In this document: positions 60,221-64,000 of the stretch, in pieces
Layout: every line of letters starts with the position of its first letter
How positions within the stretch are numbered: position 1 is the stretch's first letter
NCBI RefSeq assembly: GCF_020831405.1
Contig: NZ_JAJHPU010000015.1
Location: 248,001 to 312,000, forward strand
Length of the DNA: 64,000 nt
Direction of reading: 5' to 3'
Source of the DNA: Pseudomonas oryzagri
GTDB lineage: Bacteria; Pseudomonadota; Gammaproteobacteria; Pseudomonadales; Pseudomonadaceae
Program-made: the position numbers and the translations under genes
The notes under the pieces: generated by a model
The model's database searches: none
What the model was told of the DNA's origin: nothing
The model's input: the letters and a program-made list of their open reading frames with translations, nothing else

Positions 60221-61735
60221 ATGCTCGAACAGTACGTCAAGAAGATCCTCACCTCGCCCGTCTACGACGTGGCGGTGGAAACCCCCCTGCACCCGGCGCG
60301 CAGCCTTTCCGAACGGCTCGGCAACCAGATCCTGCTCAAGCGCGAGGACCTGCAGCCGGTGTTCTCCTTCAAGATCCGCGGCGCCTACAACAAGGTCGCC
60401 CAGCTCAGCGAGGAGGAGAAGGCGCGCGGGGTGATCGCCGCCTCCGCCGGCAACCACGCCCAGGGTCTGGCGCTGAGCGCCAAGCAGCTCGGCATCAAGG
60501 CGGTGATCGTGATGCCCAAGACCACCCCGGACATCAAGGTGCAGGCGGTGCGCGCCCGCGGCGCCCGCGTGGTGCTGCACGGCGAGGCGTTTCCCGAGGC
60601 GCTGGCGCACTGCCTGAAGCTGGTCGAGGAGAAGGGCTACACCTTCGTGCATCCCTACGACGATCCGGAGGTGATCGCCGGGCAAGGCACCATCGCCATG
60701 GAGATCCTCCGCCAGCAGCCGGGGCGCCTGGACGCCATCTTCGTGCCGGTCGGCGGCGGCGGCCTGATCGCCGGCATCGCCGCCTACGTCAAGTACCTGC
60801 GCCCGGACATCAAGGTGATCGGCGTCGAGCCCGAGGAGTCCGACTGCCTGCGCGCCGCCATGGCCGCCGGCGAGCGCGTGGTGCTCGGCCAGGTCGGCCT
60901 GTTCGCCGACGGCGTGGCGGTGGCGCAGATCGGCGCCGAGACCTTCCGCATCTGCCGCGAGCACGTCGACGAGGTGATCACCGTGACCACCGACGAGATC
61001 TGCGCGGCGATGAAGGACATCTACGACGACACGCGCTCGATCACCGAGCCGGCCGGCGCCCTGGGCGTGGCCGGGATCAAGCGCTACGTGCAGCGCACCG
61101 GCGTCAGCGGGCAGACCCTCGTGGCCATCGACTCGGGCGCCAACGTCAACTTCGACCGCCTGCGCTACGTCGCCGAGCGCGCCGAGCTGGGCGAGCAGCG
61201 CGAGGCGATCATCGCCGTGACCATCCCGGAGAAGCCGGGCAGCTTCAAGGCCTTCTGCCAGGCGCTGGGCAAGCGCTCGATCACCGAGTTCAACTATCGC
61301 TACAACCGCCCGGACGAAGCGCACATCTTCGTCGGCGTGCAGACCCACCCGGAAACCGACCCGCGCGAGCAACTGGTCGCCGGCCTGCGCGAGCAGGGCT
61401 TCCCGGTCCTCGACCTGACCGAGAGCGAGCTGGCCAAGCTGCACATCCGCCACATGGTCGGCGGCCACGCGCCGGGGGCGGACAACGAGCGGGTGTTCCG
61501 CTTCGAGTTCCCCGAGCGCCCCGGCGCGCTGTTCAACTTCCTCAACAAGCTGGGCGGGCGCTGGAACATCTCGATGTTCCACTACCGCAACCACGGCGCC
61601 GCCGACGGCCGCGTGCTGGTCGGCATGCAGGTGCCCGAGGCCGACCTGTCGCTGCTCACCGAGGCGCTGAACAGCATCGGCTATCCGTACTGGAGCGCCA
61701 GCGATGACCCCGCCTACCGGCTGTTCCTCGGCTGA
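60221..61735 (+). CDS. ilvA: threonine ammonia-lyase, biosynthetic
   Basis: PLP enzyme making 2-oxobutyrate from threonine, first step of isoleucine synthesis, 504 aa. The Schiff-base Lys51 is in FSFKIRGAYNK, the phosphate-binding loop is VGGGGLIAGIA and the ASAGNHAQG segment binds PLP. Two C-terminal ACT-like regulatory domains (about 330-410 and 425-500) predict isoleucine inhibition, so this is the biosynthetic rather than the catabolic form. Confidence 0.97.
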   Translation: MLEQYVKKILTSPVYDVAVETPLHPARSLSERLGNQILLKREDLQPVFSFKIRGAYNKVAQLSEEEKARGVIAASAGNHAQGLALSAKQLGIKAVIVMPKTTPDIKVQAVRARGARVVLHGEAFPEALAHCLKLVEEKGYTFVHPYDDPEVIAGQGTIAMEILRQQPGRLDAIFVPVGGGGLIAGIAAYVKYLRPDIKVIGVEPEESDCLRAAMAAGERVVLGQVGLFADGVAVAQIGAETFRICREHVDEVITVTTDEICAAMKDIYDDTRSITEPAGALGVAGIKRYVQRTGVSGQTLVAIDSGANVNFDRLRYVAERAELGEQREAIIAVTIPEKPGSFKAFCQALGKRSITEFNYRYNRPDEAHIFVGVQTHPETDPREQLVAGLREQGFPVLDLTESELAKLHIRHMVGGHAPGADNERVFRFEFPERPGALFNFLNKLGGRWNISMFHYRNHGAADGRVLVGMQVPEADLSLLTEALNSIGYPYWSASDDPAYRLFLG

Positions 61736-61768
61736 GCCGGCCGGACCGATCACAGGGAGGTGATCGCC

Positions 61769-61810
61769 ATGCCCCACCCGCTCCACCGTCCGACCGGGAG
61801 GCTGTGCTGA
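61769..61810 (+). CDS. 13-codon upstream ORF overlapping the epimerase-fusion start
   Basis: A short ORF encoding MPHPLHRPTGRLC, preceded by AGGGAGG with eight bases of spacing. Its TGA stop shares one base with the ATG of the next gene (TGATG). The ribosome site of the next gene, GGGAGG (61796-61801), lies inside it. The layout suits a translated leader peptide or translational coupling, but so short an ORF may be chance. Confidence 0.4.
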   Translation: MPHPLHRPTGRLC

Positions 61811-63075
61811 TGCGCATCCTGCTGGTCGGCGCCAGCGGCTTCATCGGCCGCCACCTGCACGCCGCCCTGCGCGCCGCCGGCCACCAAGTGCTGGCCACCG
61901 CGCGCCACCCCGATCCGGCCGCCGACGGCGACTGGCTGGCGCTGGATCTGGCCGAGCTGGCCCGCGATCCGCGCAGCTTCGCCTGGCCGGACGGCATCGA
62001 GCTGGCGATCAACGCCGCCGGCCTGCTCTCCACCGACCGCGCCCTCCTGCACGAGGTGCAGCAGCTCGGCGCCTGCGCGCTGTTCGAGCTGGCCGCCGCC
62101 CGGGGCGCGCGGGTACTGCAGATCTCCGCGCTGGGCGCCGAGGATGCTCCGGACACCGAATTCCTCGCCAGCAAGGCCGCCGCCGAGCGCCACCTGCTCG
62201 ATCTGGGCATTCCCGCCGTGGTGCTGCGCCCCTCGCTGGTGCTCGGTCCCGGCGCGACCAGCAGCCGCTGGCTGCAGCGCCTGTCGCCCTGGCCGTGGAC
62301 GCCGCTGCTCGACAATCGCGCGCGCCTGCAGCCGCTGCACGTCGACGATCTGTGCGGCGCGGTGCTCGCCCTGCTCGCGCACTGGCCGGCGCAGCCGTGC
62401 AGCCTGGCGCTGGTCGGCCCCGAGGCGCTGACCATGGGCCAGCTGCTCGATCGCCTGCGCGCCGCCCAGGGCTGGGGCCCGGGGCGCTACTGGACGCTGC
62501 CGCGGCCGCTGGCCGCCCTCGGTGCGCGGCTCGGCGAGCTTGGCGGCTGGTGCGCGCTGAACCGCCAGACGCTGCACCTGGCGCGGCGCGACAACCTCGC
62601 CGCGGCCGAGCCGCTGGCCGAAGCCTGCGGCTACCGCTGCCTGCCGCTCGCCGCGCGCCTGCAAGACTGGCCGCAGGCGACCCACAGCCTCGGCCTGGTG
62701 CTGCAACCGCTGCTGCTCGCCCTGCTGGCGCTGGTCTGGCTGGGCACCGCGCTGGCCTGCCTGGGCCCGGGCTTCGGCTGGGGGCTACGCATTCTCGGCG
62801 AAGCCGGCATCGACGGCTGGCCGGCGCGCATCGCGGTGGTCGGCGGCGCGCTGCTCGACGCCGCGCTGGGCATCGGCCTGCTGTGGCGACGCTGGCGGCG
62901 CCGCGCCCTGCAGGCGCAGATCGCCGTGATGCTCGGCTACACCGCGCTGATCACCTGGTTGCTGCCGCACTACTGGTTCGACCCCTTCCAGGGCGTCGGC
63001 AAGAACCTCGCGCTGCTCGCCGTCAGTCTCTGGCTGCTGTGGCTGCCCGGCGAGCGCGGACGGAGCGAACCGTGA
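61810..63075 (+). CDS. NAD-dependent epimerase/SDR protein fused to a DoxX-like membrane domain
   Basis: A 421-residue fusion. The first ~285 residues are an atypical extended SDR: ILLVGASGFIGRHLHAAL at the N-terminus (NAD binding), with no clear YxxxK catalytic pair, more like NAD(P)H-binding NmrA/epimerase relatives. The last ~130 residues have four hydrophobic segments and resemble DoxX-like proteins. The ATG at 61810 has GGGAGG eight bases upstream; a GTG at 61804 is too close to it. It overlaps the next gene by 4 bp (GTGA). Confidence 0.85.
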   Translation: MRILLVGASGFIGRHLHAALRAAGHQVLATARHPDPAADGDWLALDLAELARDPRSFAWPDGIELAINAAGLLSTDRALLHEVQQLGACALFELAAARGARVLQISALGAEDAPDTEFLASKAAAERHLLDLGIPAVVLRPSLVLGPGATSSRWLQRLSPWPWTPLLDNRARLQPLHVDDLCGAVLALLAHWPAQPCSLALVGPEALTMGQLLDRLRAAQGWGPGRYWTLPRPLAALGARLGELGGWCALNRQTLHLARRDNLAAAEPLAEACGYRCLPLAARLQDWPQATHSLGLVLQPLLLALLALVWLGTALACLGPGFGWGLRILGEAGIDGWPARIAVVGGALLDAALGIGLLWRRWRRRALQAQIAVMLGYTALITWLLPHYWFDPFQGVGKNLALLAVSLWLLWLPGERGRSEP

Positions 63076-63539
63076 CCCTCTACCTGTTGCTCAAGACCCT
63101 GCACATCCTCTCTTCCACCCTGCTGTTCGGCACCGGCCTCGGCTCGGCCTGGTACGCCTGGCGCGCCTGGAAGAGCGGCGAGCTGACGGTGATCGCCACC
63201 ACCTTTCGCCATCTGGTCGTCGCCGACTGGCTGTTCACCACGCCCACCGCCATCATCCAGCCGCTCAGCGGCCTGGCCATGGTCCATCTGGCCGGCTGGT
63301 CGCTCGGCCAGCACTGGCTGCTGGCGAGCCTGGCGCTCTACGTCCTGGCCGGGCTGTGCTGGCTGCCGGTGGTCTGGCTGCAGCTGCGCGTGCGCGACCT
63401 CGCCGTGCAGGCGCTGCGCGACGGCACGCCGCTGCCGCCGCTGGCCGGCCGCTACATGGCCTGGTGGTTCGCCCTCGGCTGGCCGGCGTTCACCGCCTTC
63501 GTGGCGATCTTCTTCCTGATGGTGGTCAAGCCGGCTTGA
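63072..63539 (+). CDS. DUF2269 membrane protein
   Basis: A 155-residue integral membrane protein of the DUF2269 family with four hydrophobic segments (about 4-24, 50-70, 80-104, 132-153) and the family start LYLLLKTLHILSSTLLFGTG. Function unknown. The GTG start overlaps the upstream stop, so it is coupled to the SDR/DoxX-like gene, a pairing conserved in Pseudomonas. Confidence 0.88.
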   Translation: MTLYLLLKTLHILSSTLLFGTGLGSAWYAWRAWKSGELTVIATTFRHLVVADWLFTTPTAIIQPLSGLAMVHLAGWSLGQHWLLASLALYVLAGLCWLPVVWLQLRVRDLAVQALRDGTPLPPLAGRYMAWWFALGWPAFTAFVAIFFLMVVKPA

Positions 63540-63558
63540 GCCGAGGCCAGGTCTTGCC

Positions 63559-63637
63559 GGGTGGGAAACGGCCACCGGCCCTTCCCCCTCCGGCCCGGCA
63601 ATCGCGAGGATAACCGCTGCGCGAGTTTTCCCCCCTA
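63559..63637. repeat. degenerate double-hairpin repeat, copy F
   Basis: Starts GGGTGGGAA (63559-63567) and ends CCCCCTA (63637). The segment CGCTGCGCGAGTTTTC of copy A's second hairpin is conserved at about 63615-63630, but its left arm has decayed. Confidence 0.5.
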
Positions 63638-63654
63638 CGACCGCTGCGGCCGGA

Positions 63655-63688
63655 AACGAAGACGGCGCCCGCAGGCGCCGTCTTCGTT
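63655..63688. terminator. terminator between the DUF2269 and HAD genes
   Basis: A 15-bp stem, AACGAAGACGGCGCC (63655-63669) with GGCGCCGTCTTCGTT (63674-63688), loop CGCA, between convergent stops. No long T-run follows. Confidence 0.75.
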
Positions 63689-63701
63689 CTGGCTGGCAGG
63701 C

Positions 63702-64000
63702 TCAGCCGCGCAGCGAAATCACCGGCCAGCCGCGCGCCTCGGCGATGGCGCGCAGCTCCGGGCAGGGATCGACCGCTACCGGGTGGTCGACCTGCTCGAG
63801 CAGCGGCAGGTCGTTGCGCGAGTCGCTATAGAAGGTGCTGCCGTCCAGGCTCACGCCGCTCTCCAGCAGCCAGCGATCCAGACGGGTCACCTTGCCCTCG
63901 CGGAAGCAGGGGATGTCGGTGGTGCGGCCGGTGTACTGGCCGTCCTGCATCTCGCACTCGGTGGCCAGCAGGGTGTCGACGCCCAGGCGCGCAGCGATCG
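63702..64000 (-). CDS. HAD-IB family phosphatase (C-terminal part, cut by window edge)
   Basis: The last ~99 residues of a SerB/CicA-like HAD hydrolase; the N-terminus and the DxDxT nucleophile are outside the window. Visible are [12 protein letters not shown], a Lys in [10 protein letters not shown] and the motif III/IV segment [15 protein letters not shown] with the metal-binding Asp, then [18 protein letters not shown]. Typical of HAD-IB proteins annotated as phosphoserine-phosphatase-like. No start codon is in the window. Confidence 0.88.
   Translation of the reverse strand, partial: IAARLGVDTLLATECEMQDGQYTGRTTDIPCFREGKVTRLDRWLLESGVSLDGSTFYSDSRNDLPLLEQVDHPVAVDPCPELRAIAEARGWPVISLRG

Overview
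The window is a GC-rich chromosomal segment of a Pseudomonas, most likely close to the P. aeruginosa group. The evidence is the Pil-Chp chemosensory genes in the order chpA-pilK-pilJ-pilI-pilH-pilG, a pyrR-pyrB-pyrC' operon with a dihydroorotase-like partner lacking its zinc ligands, metX-metW, ftsYEX-rpoH, and protein lengths that match Pseudomonas homologues as I recall them. Gene content is almost entirely core: I see no prophage, insertion sequence, integron, CRISPR array, tRNA or rRNA. Function and synteny calls rest on reading motifs and on memory, not on database searches.

Layout. 1-7250 (minus): twitching-motility chemosensory cluster, with chpA cut by the left edge. 7495-13343 (plus): gshB, a TonB-like gene, algH/yqgE, ruvX, pyrR, pyrB and pyrC', many overlapping by 4 bp. 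13402-16176 (minus): a TM2-domain protein, then the retraction ATPases pilU and pilT. 16248-23412 (plus): yggS-proC-yggT-yggU, then metX-metW-DUF4426-rdgB-hemW and a small membrane protein. 23616-25941 (minus): trmB, thiG, thiS, DUF423. 26107-27725 (plus): cupin, mtgA and a small conserved protein. 27833-31738 (minus): ftsY-ftsE-ftsX-rpoH. 31863-39172 (plus): a pair of M16 peptidase-like genes, rsmD, a CHASE/PAS/GGDEF cyclase, coaD and a ferredoxin. 39221-42558 (minus): Na/Pi cotransporter, a small exported protein, mutM. 42690-47487 (plus): rlmI, ilvD, a His-rich exported protein, a SufR-like regulator. 47551-54473 (mixed): folA, a DUF2868/DUF3482 membrane-protein/GTPase pair, DUF2059, a 2OG-Fe(II) oxygenase, DUF4399 and serA. 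54656-58891 (plus): D-2-hydroxyglutarate dehydrogenase, an FAH-family hydrolase and two SdiA-regulated-domain paralogues. 58901-60084 (minus): yegP-like, rpiA. 60221-63539 (plus): ilvA, an epimerase/DoxX-like fusion, DUF2269. 63702-64000 (minus): a partial HAD phosphatase.

Genes that work together: the two ends of the type IV pilus system (Chp signalling and PilT/PilU motors) flank the pyrimidine block; serA and the divergent dehydrogenase form a known serine-synthesis couple; ftsY, ftsE, ftsX and rpoH form the classical cell-division and heat-shock cluster; and the two M16 genes look like an active/inactive heterodimer.

The least explained signals are a family of intergenic double-hairpin repeats (six recognisable copies, two sharing an identical 31-bp block), a 13-codon ORF whose stop overlaps the start of the epimerase gene, the DUF2868-GTPase pair, and a His-rich exported helical protein beside a Cys-rich SufR-like regulator. 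No stretch longer than 300 bases lacks a gene.
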